Assembly: GCF_013409935.1 (NCBI RefSeq)
Contig: NZ_JACCCO010000001.1
Location: 1,426,001-1,490,000 of the forward strand
DNA length: 64,000 bases
Reading direction: 5' to 3'
Source of the DNA: Streptosporangium sandarakinum
GTDB taxonomy: Bacteria; Actinomycetota; Actinomycetes; Streptosporangiales; Streptosporangiaceae
Shown here: positions 36,502 through 45,497 of the stretch, one piece after another
Layout: each line of letters opens with the position of its first letter
How positions within the stretch are numbered: the first letter of the stretch is position 1
Made by a program: the position numbers and the translations under genes
The notes under the pieces: model-generated
Told to the model about the DNA's origin: nothing
The model's database searches: none
The model's input: only the letters and a program-made list of their open reading frames with translations

Positions 36502-37053
36502 GAAGACGGTTCCCGGTTCCGCGGCGAGCCTCGCCGTCCTGAGCCGGGCCACCGCGCCCTTCAGCGTGGTGGGCTGGGGCAGGCTCCGCTCGCGGAAGGC
36601 CGAGTCCGCCATGCCCGACGTCTGGTGGAGCAGCTGCCGTACGGTGATCTTCGCCGCCCGGGGGTCGGCCATCGTGAACTCGGGCAGGTGGCGGCGGACC
36701 GGGTCGTCGAGCCCGATCCTGCCCGCCTCCACCAGCCGCATCACGGCCAGGGCGGTGAAGGACTTGCTGACCGAGGCGAAGGGCATGGGGGTGTCCGCCG
36801 TCACCGGTTCGCCCGCGGCGGTCACGCCGTACCCCGAGGCGTGGACGACCTCCGTTCCCCTGGTGACCACCACGGCCACCCCGGGCAGCCCCGTCTCCTC
36901 GCGGTAGTCCGCGACGAACGCGGCGATCGCCGCGGGGGTGACGCCGCCGGGCGGGGCGGCTTCGGGCGGGGTCCCCGGCAGGGCCCCGGGCAGGGCGGCT
37001 CCGGCCGCGGGAAGCACGGCCATGCAGATCGCGATGAGAGTTCTCAGAAACAC
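36502..37053 (-). pseudogene. serine hydrolase (beta-lactamase fold), N-terminal fragment
   Basis: 184 codons from GTG 37053: a signal peptide (FLRTLIAICMAVLPAAGAAL), then GLPGVAVVVTRG and the SxxK nucleophile in FASVSKSFTAL (Ser near residue 95), up to EPGTVF, where the TnpB element begins. The catalytic Ser and Lys lie here and the YxN lies in the other fragment, so no active enzyme can be made from this locus. Confidence 0.88.
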
Positions 37054-37227
37054 CCGCCGGACGCTAGCCGCCCGTTCCGGCCCGGGACCATTGCGAAAAA
37101 CCTCCCTTTTCGCGGTGGGAAACCGTCGTACGGCGGGCCGCCGGTCGCCGACGGGCCCATCAGGACGGCCGGAACGCCGCCGTGCGCCGCCCCGGACGAC
37201 GGCGGGCGGGCAGGGCCGGAGACCCGC

Positions 37228-38298
37228 TCAGTCGGCGGAGCGGCCCTGGCAGCGCGGGTCGGCCGGCGTCTGCAGCGGAGCCGGGGCCAGCCACGACAGC
37301 ACGTTCTTCTCGACGTACCAGCCGTGCAGGTTCACCCAGGTCACGGGTGCCTCGTCGGGATCGGGGCAGAGCACCTTCGACTCCAGCCGGTCGCCGCGGA
37401 CGAAGTTCACCTGACCGTCGCGTCCCAGCACGGTCACCATCTGGTCGTCGCTGGTGACCAGGTAGCCCACGAGCACCCGCGGCGCGTCCCGTTCCCCGTC
37501 CGCCGTCATCTGGAACGCCGTCAGCGGCAGGATCGGCGCCTTCATCACCACCACGCCCACCAGGAACGGCGTGAAGACCGCCACGACGACGGCGAGCCCG
37601 TGGGTGAGCAGCCGGGCGAGCACCCTCGGCACCGGACCGGTCAGCAGGCCCGCGATCCCCGGCGGCAGGAGGAGCAGGATCGAGGTCGTCACGTCCCGCG
37701 CGGCGACCGCCTGGCCGATGGCGGGCCACAGCGCGGCGTAGACGAGCACGGCGGCCACCGCGGGCAGGACGTAGCAGACGGCCACCCGCAGCGTCCTCCT
37801 GCCGGGGAAGCGGTCGCGCACCGTCAGCCCGGCGGTGGCCAGCGCCAGCATCTCCAGCGTCGGCAGGAACCGCAGTTCCCAGGAGACCAGGCCCACCACC
37901 ACCGCCAGCACCACCACCCAGCCGGGCAGGCGCTCGGCGGCGCGCAGCAACCAGGAGGAGCGGTCCGCGCCGGTCCAGCCCCGCGTGCTGATCCAGTACA
38001 GGGCGCCGAGCATCCGCCCGCTCAGGACGAGAGCCGGCAGGATCCACACGGTCGTCAGCAGCACGGCGGTGAGCAGGCCCAGCGGGCTGACGTTCTGCAC
38101 CAGCAGCAGCAGGGTCTGGGTGTCCTGGCGGCTGGCGTACCACAGCCGCATGGTGAGCAGGAGCAGCGGGAAGGCCGGGAGCAGCGCGAGCAGCCACTCC
38201 TGGTTCCTGGGCTGCTCTCTGGACGTGCGCTTGGTCCGCCCGATGCCGCTCAACGGGTCGGGCACTCCTGGACGGGAAGCGTCCGCTCCCACGGCCAT
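37228..38298 (-). CDS. polytopic membrane protein linked to a solute-binding protein
   Basis: A 356-residue protein from ATG 38298 (GGAGG 7 nt upstream; the longer frame is low-complexity). About eight hydrophobic segments occupy residues 30-245, then a soluble extracytoplasmic-looking C-terminal domain (DDQMVTVLGRDGQVNF, CPDPDEAPVTWVNLHGWYVEKNVLSWL). It overlaps the upstream solute-binding protein gene by 49 nt. I do not recognise a transporter motif, and no ABC ATPase or permease is adjacent, so this is more likely a receptor-like or accessory membrane protein than a transporter. Confidence 0.65.
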   Translation of the reverse strand: MAVGADASRPGVPDPLSGIGRTKRTSREQPRNQEWLLALLPAFPLLLLTMRLWYASRQDTQTLLLLVQNVSPLGLLTAVLLTTVWILPALVLSGRMLGALYWISTRGWTGADRSSWLLRAAERLPGWVVVLAVVVGLVSWELRFLPTLEMLALATAGLTVRDRFPGRRTLRVAVCYVLPAVAAVLVYAALWPAIGQAVAARDVTTSILLLLPPGIAGLLTGPVPRVLARLLTHGLAVVVAVFTPFLVGVVVMKAPILPLTAFQMTADGERDAPRVLVGYLVTSDDQMVTVLGRDGQVNFVRGDRLESKVLCPDPDEAPVTWVNLHGWYVEKNVLSWLAPAPLQTPADPRCQGRSAD

Positions 38299-39398
38299 CG
38301 GCGTACCTCCGGGGGCAGCGCGCAGGGCTGTTCGGCCTGCGCCACGTTCACCCCGGGGTTGGCCGCCAGCAGCGGGCCGATGTACGTCCGGTACGCCTGC
38401 TCCCACCGCTGGTCCTGGGGGTCGGCGTAGGAGCGGTAGAGCGAGAGGTCGACCAGCGTGCGCAGGGCGGCGTTGGGGCCGGCGTTGACCGCCCACATCT
38501 CCGTCTTCTCCAGCGCGATGTCATGGTGGCGCAGCCTGCCGCCGGACTCGGCGACGAACCCGGCCAGGAGCGCCGCGTCGGTGGTCACCGCGTCGAACTC
38601 CTTCTTCTTGAGACCTTCGACGCAGTCGCTGATGAGGTTCCGGGCGGTGACGGTGGCCCTGGTCGCCCGCTCCAGTTCGATCTCGGAGGTCGAGGTGCCC
38701 AGCGTGCAGACCTTCCTGCCCTCCAGCTGCCCCAGCGAGGTGATCTTCCCGGGATAGTCGGGCCGGGTCACCACGGACTGCTCGGTGTAGAGGTAGGGCG
38801 TGCTGAAGCCGACCGCCGGGTCCTGCCGCCGCTCGGGCGTCATGCTGAAGGTGGCGACCACCAGGTCAACCTTGACGAACCGGCCCTGCTCGTCCTGGGC
38901 CTGCATGCGCGCCCTGTCCTCGGTCTCGATGGACAGGAAGTCGACCTTGTCCGGCGAGAAGCCCAGGTCGGCGGCGATCATGTAGGCGATCTGGATGTCG
39001 AACCCGGTGAAGACGCGCCTGCCCGTCTTCTCCTGGAGCGCGATGCCGGGGGTGTCGGACTTCACGCCGATCCGGAGCCGGTCCTTGTTGAACAGCCCGG
39101 CCCGCTCCCGCAGTTCCGCCTCGGTGGGCGGCCCCTTCGTCACCAGGATGGACGCGCCGACCACGATCGCGGCCAGGACCAGGGCGATCCAGGCGGCGAT
39201 CCGGAAGCGGCGGAACCTCTTGACCGGCTGCGGCTCCGGCTGCGGGAACGGGTCGGGCACGGGATCGGCCGGGGGGTGCGGCGGCTCGTCGGCCCGCGGG
39301 TCGGGCGTGCCGGCCGACGAGCCGGGACGCCACCGCTTCCCGGCGAACAGACCGGCCTTCCCGGACGGCGCCGTCACGTCCTCATGCTCTTCGGTCAT
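38250..39398 (-). CDS. membrane-anchored solute-binding protein (SBP family 3)
   Basis: A 382-residue protein: cytoplasmic Pro-rich N-terminus (1-60), one membrane segment (WIALVLAAIVVGASILV, about 70-87), then a periplasmic-binding-protein domain of the amino-acid type (LRIGVKSDTPGIALQEK, FTGFDIQIAYMIAADLGF, RKVCTLGTSTSEIELE, DAVTTDAALLAGF). Instead of a lipoprotein signal it has an uncleaved anchor and an intracellular tail. Coupled with the next membrane gene and without an ABC transporter, it may sense rather than import its ligand. The ligand is probably an amino acid (inference). Confidence 0.82.
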   Translation of the reverse strand: MTEEHEDVTAPSGKAGLFAGKRWRPGSSAGTPDPRADEPPHPPADPVPDPFPQPEPQPVKRFRRFRIAAWIALVLAAIVVGASILVTKGPPTEAELRERAGLFNKDRLRIGVKSDTPGIALQEKTGRRVFTGFDIQIAYMIAADLGFSPDKVDFLSIETEDRARMQAQDEQGRFVKVDLVVATFSMTPERRQDPAVGFSTPYLYTEQSVVTRPDYPGKITSLGQLEGRKVCTLGTSTSEIELERATRATVTARNLISDCVEGLKKKEFDAVTTDAALLAGFVAESGGRLRHHDIALEKTEMWAVNAGPNAALRTLVDLSLYRSYADPQDQRWEQAYRTYIGPLLAANPGVNVAQAEQPCALPPEVRRWPWERTLPVQECPTR

Positions 39399-39545
39399 AA
39401 CCCCACGGACCCCCTGCTCGTTAGGCAGGCTATGACGTGGCTCCGGCCGCGAGGAGGTCCTTCATCAAGACGAGATCAAACCGCTTCCCCGCCGCGGTGA
39501 CCGGAATACCCCCTAAGATCCAGTACCGAATGTCAGGAACGGGGG

Positions 39546-41489
39546 ATGATGGATCTCATCATTGGGCCGTACCGCGTGGCCGGCAGGCTGGGGCAGGACG
39601 CCGCCGGTGAGGCCTTCCTCGCCCACGACCCCGCCGGCCGGCAGGTCGTGGTCAAGGTCCTCGACCCGGCCCTGACCGCCGATCCCGGCGTCCGGTGGCG
39701 GTTCCAGCAGGAGACGGGCGCCGCGTCCCGGGTCGCCCCGCGCTGCGTCGTCCCGCTGGTCTCGGCGGGGTTCGACGGTGACCGCGCCTACGTCGTCACC
39801 GAGCACGTCGAAGGCCCCTCCCTGCGCGAGCGGGTCGAGGGTCAGGGCCCGCTGACCGGGCCGGGCCTCGGCTCACTGGCGGTGTCCACCGCCGTCGCCC
39901 TGCAGGCGATCCACGCCGCGGGCGTCGCACACGGGCGGCTGACGCCGTCCGACATCCTGATGAGCCCGCTCGGGCCGAGGGTCGGCGGTTTCGGTCTCTC
40001 CTTCCTTCCCCGCCACGACGCCCCCGGCGGCGGTACGCCGCCCGAACGGGTGCGCGGCGAAGCGGCCACCGCGGCTTCGGACGTGTTCTCCTGGGGCGCG
40101 GCCGTCCTGTACGCGGCGACGGGACGCGAGCCGTACGGCCATGCCGGGCGCGAGCCGCACGGTGATGCCGGCGACCCCGAGGAGACCGCGCGGGTCGTCC
40201 GCCCCGGGCCCGACCTGACCGGCCTGACCGGCCCGCTGCGCGACCTCGTGGCGAGCGCCCTCGCCGAGGATCCCGGCCGCCGCCCGGACGTGCGCGACAT
40301 CGTCCGCGCCCTGACCGGCGTCAGCGACCCGGCCGCCGCGTCGGCCCCGCCCAGGCCGCCCGCCGCGGGGGCCGCGCCGGTCCCGCCGACCGGCGGCCAG
40401 GTGACCGCCCCGCCCGTCATCGGTCAGGAACCGGTCGTCCCGTCGCCCGCCGCGGCCGGGGCCCCCGCCGGGGCCCTCGCCGAACCGCCCGCCGCGGGGG
40501 CCGCGCCGGTTCCGCCGACCGCCGTTCCGGAGCCGGTCTCCCCGTCCGTTCCAGGTCCGGGAGCCGCTCCGCCCGTTCCCGGTCCCGGAGCCGCCCGGCC
40601 GCCGGTCGCGGCGACTCCGGGTCAGGCCCCGCCGCCCGCCGTACCGGCCGTCTCCGGGTATCCGGGCGCGGCCCGCCGTACCGACGCGGCGGCGGTCCCC
40701 GACACGGCGCGGCAGGTCAGGCGGCATCTCATCCCCGCTGCGGCGGGTCTGGTCCTCGCCGGGGTCATCGCCGGGGCCGCCTGGCTCCTGCCCCGGGACC
40801 CGGCGCCCGGCGACGTCGCGTCGCGGGCCCTGCCCACCGCCCCGGCGAGCGTCGGGCCCGCCCCCGTGACGGCGTCGCCCACATCGTCGCCCCCGCCCTC
40901 GCCGGCGCCCGTGAGGCGCACCGCCCGGCCCACCACCGAGCGCGCCCTGCCGTTCCAGGACGACTTCGGCGGCGCCGGCGGCTGGAGCAGCACGGCGGCG
41001 GGGAACGCCGGGAAGCACCGGCCGGACCACGGTGCCTACCGGCTCACCGTCCGGGCCGGTGCGAGCCTCCCGGTCACCGCCCCCGTCACCGCCTCGCTGC
41101 GGAACACCGTCATCACCGTGAAGGGGCGCCTGATCTCCGGCAAGGGAGACTTCGGGGTGTTCTGCCGCGGCCGGAAGGCGACGGACGAGCGCTACGAGTT
41201 CGCGCTCACCGGCGACGGCGGCGCCTCGATCACCCGGAGCGGCGAGACGCCGTCGGCGGTGCGGCGTGTCCCGGGGCTGCGTCCCGGCCGGCTCACCGTC
41301 CTGCAGGCGGTCTGCCGCGGCGGCGCGACGGGGACCACGCTGAGCCTGCGGGTCAACGGCAAGGAGGTCATCTCCCGGGTGGACCGGGCCCGGCCGCTGA
41401 CCGCCGGTTCCATCGGGGTCTTCGCCCGGGGCCGGCGCGGCGGTTCCGGGCTGGACGTCGCATTCAACTCCTTCGAGGCCCGTCCCTGA
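39546..41489 (+). CDS. Ser/Thr kinase-like receptor lacking catalytic motifs (pseudokinase)
   Basis: A 647-residue protein. Residues 5-260 have the PknB-type kinase fold: nucleotide loop GRLGQDAAGEAFLA, lysine in VVVKVLD, and EHVEGPSLRE. The catalytic HRDxxxxN is replaced by AHGRLTPSDIL and the metal-binding DFG by GGFGLS, so phosphotransfer is unlikely. A Pro/Ala/Val linker (265-390), one membrane helix (about 393-414) and an extracellular domain (about 470-647) beginning FQDDFGGAGGWSS resemble a LamG/DUF1080-type jelly roll. ATG 39546 or 39549; GGGGG precedes. It is divergent from the solute-binding protein gene. Confidence 0.85.
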   Translation: MMDLIIGPYRVAGRLGQDAAGEAFLAHDPAGRQVVVKVLDPALTADPGVRWRFQQETGAASRVAPRCVVPLVSAGFDGDRAYVVTEHVEGPSLRERVEGQGPLTGPGLGSLAVSTAVALQAIHAAGVAHGRLTPSDILMSPLGPRVGGFGLSFLPRHDAPGGGTPPERVRGEAATAASDVFSWGAAVLYAATGREPYGHAGREPHGDAGDPEETARVVRPGPDLTGLTGPLRDLVASALAEDPGRRPDVRDIVRALTGVSDPAAASAPPRPPAAGAAPVPPTGGQVTAPPVIGQEPVVPSPAAAGAPAGALAEPPAAGAAPVPPTAVPEPVSPSVPGPGAAPPVPGPGAARPPVAATPGQAPPPAVPAVSGYPGAARRTDAAAVPDTARQVRRHLIPAAAGLVLAGVIAGAAWLLPRDPAPGDVASRALPTAPASVGPAPVTASPTSSPPPSPAPVRRTARPTTERALPFQDDFGGAGGWSSTAAGNAGKHRPDHGAYRLTVRAGASLPVTAPVTASLRNTVITVKGRLISGKGDFGVFCRGRKATDERYEFALTGDGGASITRSGETPSAVRRVPGLRPGRLTVLQAVCRGGATGTTLSLRVNGKEVISRVDRARPLTAGSIGVFARGRRGGSGLDVAFNSFEARP

Positions 41490-41505
41490 GTCCTCCGGAC
41501 GGGCC
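41477..41505. terminator. 9-bp inverted repeat between convergent pseudokinase and era
   Basis: GGCCCGTCC (41477-41485) pairs with GGACGGGCC (41497-41505). The left arm overlaps the last codons of the kinase gene. Confidence 0.4.
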
Positions 41506-41521
41506 CGCCGTGCCGGCGCCG

Positions 41522-42442
41522 TCAGTCGTAGAAGCCCAGCCGGCGCAGCTGCTTGGGGTCGCGCTGCCAGTCCTTGGCGACGCTGATGCGCAGGTCGAGA
41601 TACACCCGGGTGCCGAGCAGCGCCTCGATGTGGCCGCGGGCCCGGCTGCCGACCTCCTTGAGGCGGCTGCCCTTGTGCCCGATCACGATGGCCTTCTGCG
41701 AGGGCCGCTCGACGAACATGTGGGCGTAGATGTCGAGCAGGTCGTCGCGGCCCTCGCGGGGCACCATCTCGTCGACGACGACCGCGATGGAGTGCGGCAG
41801 CTCGTCGCGGACGCCCTCCAGGGCCGCCTCCCGGATCAGCTCGCCCACCAGCACCTGCTCGGGCTCGTCGGTGAGCTGCCCGCCCTCGTACAGCGGCGGG
41901 CTGGCCGGGAGCCTGCCGACCAGCACGTCGCGCAGCACGTCGAGCCGCTCCCCGCTCTCCGCCGAGACCGGGACGATCTCCTCGAACTCGGCGAGCTGCG
42001 ACACGGCCAGCAGCTGCGCGGCGATCTGCTCGCGGGTCGCCAGGTCGCACTTGGTGACGACGGCGACGACCGGGGTCTTCTTGACGGCGGCGAGCTTCTC
42101 GGCGATGAACCGGTCGCCCTTGCCGATGGGCTCGTTGGCCGGCACGCAGAAGCCGATCACGTCCACCTCGGTGAGCGTGGACAGCACCAGGCTGTCGAGC
42201 CGCTCGCCCAGGAGGGTCCGGGGACGGTGCAGGCCGGGGGTGTCGACGATGATGAGCTGGGCGTCCGGGCGGTGCACGATGCCCCGGATGACGCGGCGGG
42301 TCGTCTGCGGCTTGGAGGAGGTGATGGCCACCTTCGTCCCGACCAACGCGTTCATCAGCGTTGATTTGCCGACGTTGGGCCGTCCGACGAAACAGGCGAA
42401 ACCGGCGTGGAAATCAGCGGCTGGAGAACTCACGTCACCCAT
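41522..42442 (-). CDS. era: GTPase Era
   Basis: A 306-residue ribosome-assembly GTPase. G1 is GRPNVGKST (about residue 20-28), G3 DTPGLH, G4 reads TKCD in place of the common NKxD, and the C-terminal KH domain has AIVIGHKGSRLKEVG and YLDLRISVAKDW. ATG 42442 gives the normal length; the longer frame upstream crosses the neighbouring gene. The gap to the preceding gene is 17 nt, so it is co-transcribed with the deaminase-like gene. Confidence 0.95.
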   Translation of the reverse strand: MGDVSSPAADFHAGFACFVGRPNVGKSTLMNALVGTKVAITSSKPQTTRRVIRGIVHRPDAQLIIVDTPGLHRPRTLLGERLDSLVLSTLTEVDVIGFCVPANEPIGKGDRFIAEKLAAVKKTPVVAVVTKCDLATREQIAAQLLAVSQLAEFEEIVPVSAESGERLDVLRDVLVGRLPASPPLYEGGQLTDEPEQVLVGELIREAALEGVRDELPHSIAVVVDEMVPREGRDDLLDIYAHMFVERPSQKAIVIGHKGSRLKEVGSRARGHIEALLGTRVYLDLRISVAKDWQRDPKQLRRLGFYD

Positions 42443-42459
42443 TGTCCCCGATCGTCGGC

Positions 42460-42792
42460 TCAGCTCTGACGCGGTGTCCCGTCCGGGCCGGCCACCAGCA
42501 GCCGTTCGCCGCCCATGTCGCGCACGGCTCGCTCGTCCGCCGGGGAGGGGCCCTCGCCCGCGGTGACCAGCGCCGCGGCCTCCAGGGACTCCGCGCCGCT
42601 GGAGACGGCCATGGCCACGGCGACCTGCAGCGCCGACAGCGTCAGCGAGGGCAGCGTCACGTTGGTCGCCACGTAGGTCCGGCCCGTCTCGTCGCGCACC
42701 GCGGCCCCCTCGGCGGTGCCGTTGCGGGCACGGGCGGAACGGGCCAGCACGATGATCTTGTTGTCCTCGGGGTCGAGGTTCGCGTCGCTCAC
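42460..42792 (-). CDS. cytidine deaminase-like protein without zinc ligands
   Basis: A 110-residue protein in the position where actinomycetes often carry a cytidine-deaminase-like gene upstream of era. The fold pattern is visible (IIVLARSARARNGTAEGAAVRDETGRTYVATNV, LSALQVAVAMAVSSGAESLEAAALV). The zinc-binding (H/C)AE is replaced by the SALQ region, the PCxxC motif is gone, and there is no Cys at all. It should be catalytically dead and may have a structural or regulatory role. It is co-transcribed with era. Confidence 0.75.
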   Translation of the reverse strand: MSDANLDPEDNKIIVLARSARARNGTAEGAAVRDETGRTYVATNVTLPSLTLSALQVAVAMAVSSGAESLEAAALVTAGEGPSPADERAVRDMGGERLLVAGPDGTPRQS

Positions 42793-42817
42793 GGCACAAG
42801 GGTATTCAGCCGCCGGA

Positions 42818-43489
42818 TCAGGCGGAGAGGCGGCCGACCACGATCCGGGCGAGCCGCCGGGTGCTCTCCTCGTCGATCCCGGCCATCCCGCTGTGTACCA
42901 GCGAGACGACGGTGTTGCCGACGCGGGCGAAGACCACGTGCAGCTCGTACGGGTAGCCGTTCAGCCGGCCGCGCAGCCTCCCGGCCCGCACGTCGCCGGG
43001 CACGTCCACCTCCAGGGGGGAGACCCGCAGCGAGGTGCCGCGGCCGGCGAGGGGGCCGGCCGCCACCGGGCAGCCGTCCAGGGCGTCGGAGATCTCGGCG
43101 AAGCGGAGGGCGGCGCCGGCGCCGGTGTAGGACACCAGGGCGACCCCGGCCAGCTCGCCCACGTCGTCGCCCTGGTAGGTCACGGTGACCCGGGGCTCAG
43201 TGGTACGGCGCGGCGAGCCGCCCCCGGCCATGTTCAGGACGGTCCGGCACTCGGGGTTCTCCGCGCGGAACGGGGGCCGCCAGCCGTCCCGCGGCCGGGC
43301 CGAGAACCCCTCCGGCATGTCCTCCTGGAGCGGCAGCAGGCCGCGCAGCCGCGCCTGCTCCGCCCTGGCGTCCGCCCGGGTGTATCGCGCCGGCCCGGTG
43401 CCGCACGCGATCGGGGCCACCGCCAGCAGCCCGCAGACCGCGACCGCGGCGGCGGCCCGGATCCCCGGGGTCCGAGTCCTCCGCCCCAT
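42818..43489 (-). CDS. putative secreted/lipid-anchored protein, unknown family
   Basis: A 223-residue protein from ATG 43489 with a signal sequence (TPGIRAAAAVAVCGLLAVAPIAC). The C near residue 29 is a weak lipobox (PIAC). The mature part contains LLPLQEDMPEGFSARPRDGW and GRLNGYPYELHVVFARVGNTVVSLVHSG, a pattern of actinobacterial sensor-type lipoproteins (PknH sensor-like). It lies between the hemolysin-family operon, ended by the hairpin at 43634-43666, and the deaminase-like/era unit. Confidence 0.6.
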   Translation of the reverse strand: MGRRTRTPGIRAAAAVAVCGLLAVAPIACGTGPARYTRADARAEQARLRGLLPLQEDMPEGFSARPRDGWRPPFRAENPECRTVLNMAGGGSPRRTTEPRVTVTYQGDDVGELAGVALVSYTGAGAALRFAEISDALDGCPVAAGPLAGRGTSLRVSPLEVDVPGDVRAGRLRGRLNGYPYELHVVFARVGNTVVSLVHSGMAGIDEESTRRLARIVVGRLSA

Positions 43490-43633
43490 GTCCGTTCCCC
43501 CGATGTCGGGCGCGGGCCCCCGCCCCCGCCGATCCGCTTCCTTCCCCCTTGGCAAAAGCGGCAATCATCGGCAAACACCCAGGACCCCGCCAACCCGCCT
43601 CACACGCCTCCGGTACGGCGACGCGGGCCGTCC

Positions 43634-43666
43634 CCGGCCGGGGCCGGAATCCCCGGCCCCGGCCGG
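43634..43666 (-). terminator. 14-bp perfect hairpin after the hlyC gene
   Basis: The arms 43634-43647 and 43653-43666 (CCGGCCGGGGCCGG/CCGGCCCCGGCCGG, loop AATCC) lie 14 nt past the stop of the hemolysin-family gene, probably ending the phoH-ybeY-hlyC transcript. Confidence 0.7.
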
Positions 43667-43679
43667 ATTACCGGGCCCC

Positions 43680-44999
43680 TCAGGCCCTGCTCTGGTCGTG
43701 CTCCGGGGCGGTCTCGGCCGGGTCGGCCTCCTCCTCCGGGGGGACCCGCCGGACGAGGACCGTGCCGATCCGGTTGCGCCGCCCGGCGAGGCTCTCGGCC
43801 GTCAGGCTGAGGCCGTTCACGACGGCCTCGGAGCCGGCGATCGGCACCCGGCCCAGCGCGTGGGCCAGCAGTCCTCCGACGGTCTCGACGTCGTCGACCT
43901 CCAGCTCGGCGTCGAACAGGTCCTCCAGGTCCCCCACGGGGAGCCGGGCGGTCACCCGGACCGAACCGTCCTGCAGCGGCTCGACGCGCGGGGCCTCCTG
44001 GTCGTACTCGTCGGTGATCTCCCCGACGATCTCCTCCAGGATGTCCTCGATCGTCACCAGGCCGGCGGTCCCGCCGTACTCGTCGATCACGATGGCCTGG
44101 TGGATGCGGCGGGCCTGCATCTCCCGCAGGAGCTGGTCGATCGGCTTGCTCTCGGGGACGTAGGCGGCCGGACGCATGATCGTCTCGACCTGCTCGGCGC
44201 GGCCCGCCTCGCCCGCCTCCTGCACCCGGCGCACGATGTCCCTGAGATAGGCGATACCGATGACGTCGTCCTCGTTCTCGCCGACCACCGGGATGCGGGA
44301 GAAGCCGCTGCGCAGCGCGAGCGACAGGCCCTGGTGCAGGGTCTTGCCGCGCTCGATGAACACCATGTCGGTGCGGGGCACCATGACCTCGCGGACGATG
44401 GTGTCGCCGAGCTCGAAGACCGAATGGATCATCTCCCGCTCGTCCGGCTCGATGACCCTGCGCTCCTCGGCCAGGTCGACCAGGTCGCGCAGCTCGGCCT
44501 CGGAGGTGAACGGCCCCTCCCGGAAGCCCTTGCCGGGCGTCAGGGCGTTGCCCAGCAGGATGAGCAGCTTGGGCAGCGGGCCGAAGATCCGGGTGAGGCC
44601 GTACACCGGGGAGGCGCTGGCCAGCGCGACCGGCTCGGCATGCTGGCGGCCCAGCGTGCGCGGGGAGACGCCGACGATGACGTAGCTGACGACGATCATG
44701 ATCGCCGCGGCGGCGGTGTACGCCCAGCCCTGGTCGCCGAGCCAGTCGATGCACAGCAGCGTGACGATCACCGTGGCGATCATCTCGCAGCTCAGCCGGA
44801 TCAGGAGCAGCAGGTTGAGGTAGCGGGGCGGGTCGGCGACGATCTCCTGCAGCCGCGCGGAGCCCCGGCGCCCCTCGCGGGCGAACTCCTCGGCCCGGAC
44901 CCGCGAGATGCGCGTCAGCGCCGTCTCCGCGCTGGCTATCAGGCCGGCGACCACGACCAGGACGACCGCCGAGAACAACCACCCATTGGCACCGTTCAC
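43680..44999 (-). CDS. hemolysin/CNNM-family protein with CBS and CorC_HlyC domains
   Basis: A 439-residue membrane protein. The DUF21 (CNNM) domain has three to four helices (about 5-165), then a CBS pair ([43 protein letters not shown]) and the C-terminal CorC_HlyC domain ([22 protein letters not shown]). The fold is associated with divalent-cation efflux or metal homeostasis. GTG 44999 overlaps the ybeY stop (GTGA). It is the third gene of the phoH-ybeY-hlyC operon, a standard actinobacterial order. Confidence 0.92.
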   Translation of the reverse strand: MNGANGWLFSAVVLVVVAGLIASAETALTRISRVRAEEFAREGRRGSARLQEIVADPPRYLNLLLLIRLSCEMIATVIVTLLCIDWLGDQGWAYTAAAAIMIVVSYVIVGVSPRTLGRQHAEPVALASASPVYGLTRIFGPLPKLLILLGNALTPGKGFREGPFTSEAELRDLVDLAEERRVIEPDEREMIHSVFELGDTIVREVMVPRTDMVFIERGKTLHQGLSLALRSGFSRIPVVGENEDDVIGIAYLRDIVRRVQEAGEAGRAEQVETIMRPAAYVPESKPIDQLLREMQARRIHQAIVIDEYGGTAGLVTIEDILEEIVGEITDEYDQEAPRVEPLQDGSVRVTARLPVGDLEDLFDAELEVDDVETVGGLLAHALGRVPIAGSEAVVNGLSLTAESLAGRRNRIGTVLVRRVPPEEEADPAETAPEHDQSRA

Positions 45000-45478
45000 C
45001 GCTGGGCGCGCACCTCCCGCCACGATTCGAGCAGTTCGGCCTGGAGGCCGAACATCTCCTTGTGCTCCTCCGGCTCGGCATGGTCGTAGCCGAGCAGGTG
45101 GAGGATGCCGTGGGTGCACAGCAGCTCCAGCTCGGCCTCGGTGCCGTGTCCCGCCTCGGCCCCCTGCCTGGCGGCGACCTGCGGGCACAGCACCACGTCA
45201 CCGAGGAGGGCCGGGTCGGCGGGGGCGTCGCCCTCCTGCCGGGCGCCGCTGCCGCCACCGGGCCGCAGCTCGTCCATCGGGAAGGACAGCACGTCTGTCG
45301 GGCCGGGCTCCCCCATCCACTGCTCGTGCAGAACCGCCATGGCCTCTTCGTCGACGATGAGGATCGACAGCTCGGCGAGCGGGTTGATGTCCATCCGCTC
45401 CAGCACGTGGCCGGCCAGCGAGACGAGGAGGCCCTCGTCGACCTCGACGCCGGACTCGTTGTTGACCTCGATGCTCAC
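44996..45478 (-). CDS. ybeY: endoribonuclease YbeY
   Basis: A 160-residue single-strand RNase for 16S rRNA 3' maturation and ribosome quality control. The zinc motif [11 protein letters not shown] is complete (about residue 124-134), with [33 protein letters not shown] before it. A short Gly/Ala/Asp-rich insertion ([16 protein letters not shown]) interrupts the usual loop. The start at 45478 follows closely on phoH. Confidence 0.95.
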   Translation of the reverse strand: MSIEVNNESGVEVDEGLLVSLAGHVLERMDINPLAELSILIVDEEAMAVLHEQWMGEPGPTDVLSFPMDELRPGGGSGARQEGDAPADPALLGDVVLCPQVAARQGAEAGHGTEAELELLCTHGILHLLGYDHAEPEEHKEMFGLQAELLESWREVRAQR

Positions 45479-45497
45479 CGGTCGTTCTCCACTACTT

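Noticed and set aside
39873-42050. 725-codon open frame on the minus strand
   Set aside because: Antisense to the pseudokinase and crossing era in another frame; composition is shadow-like.
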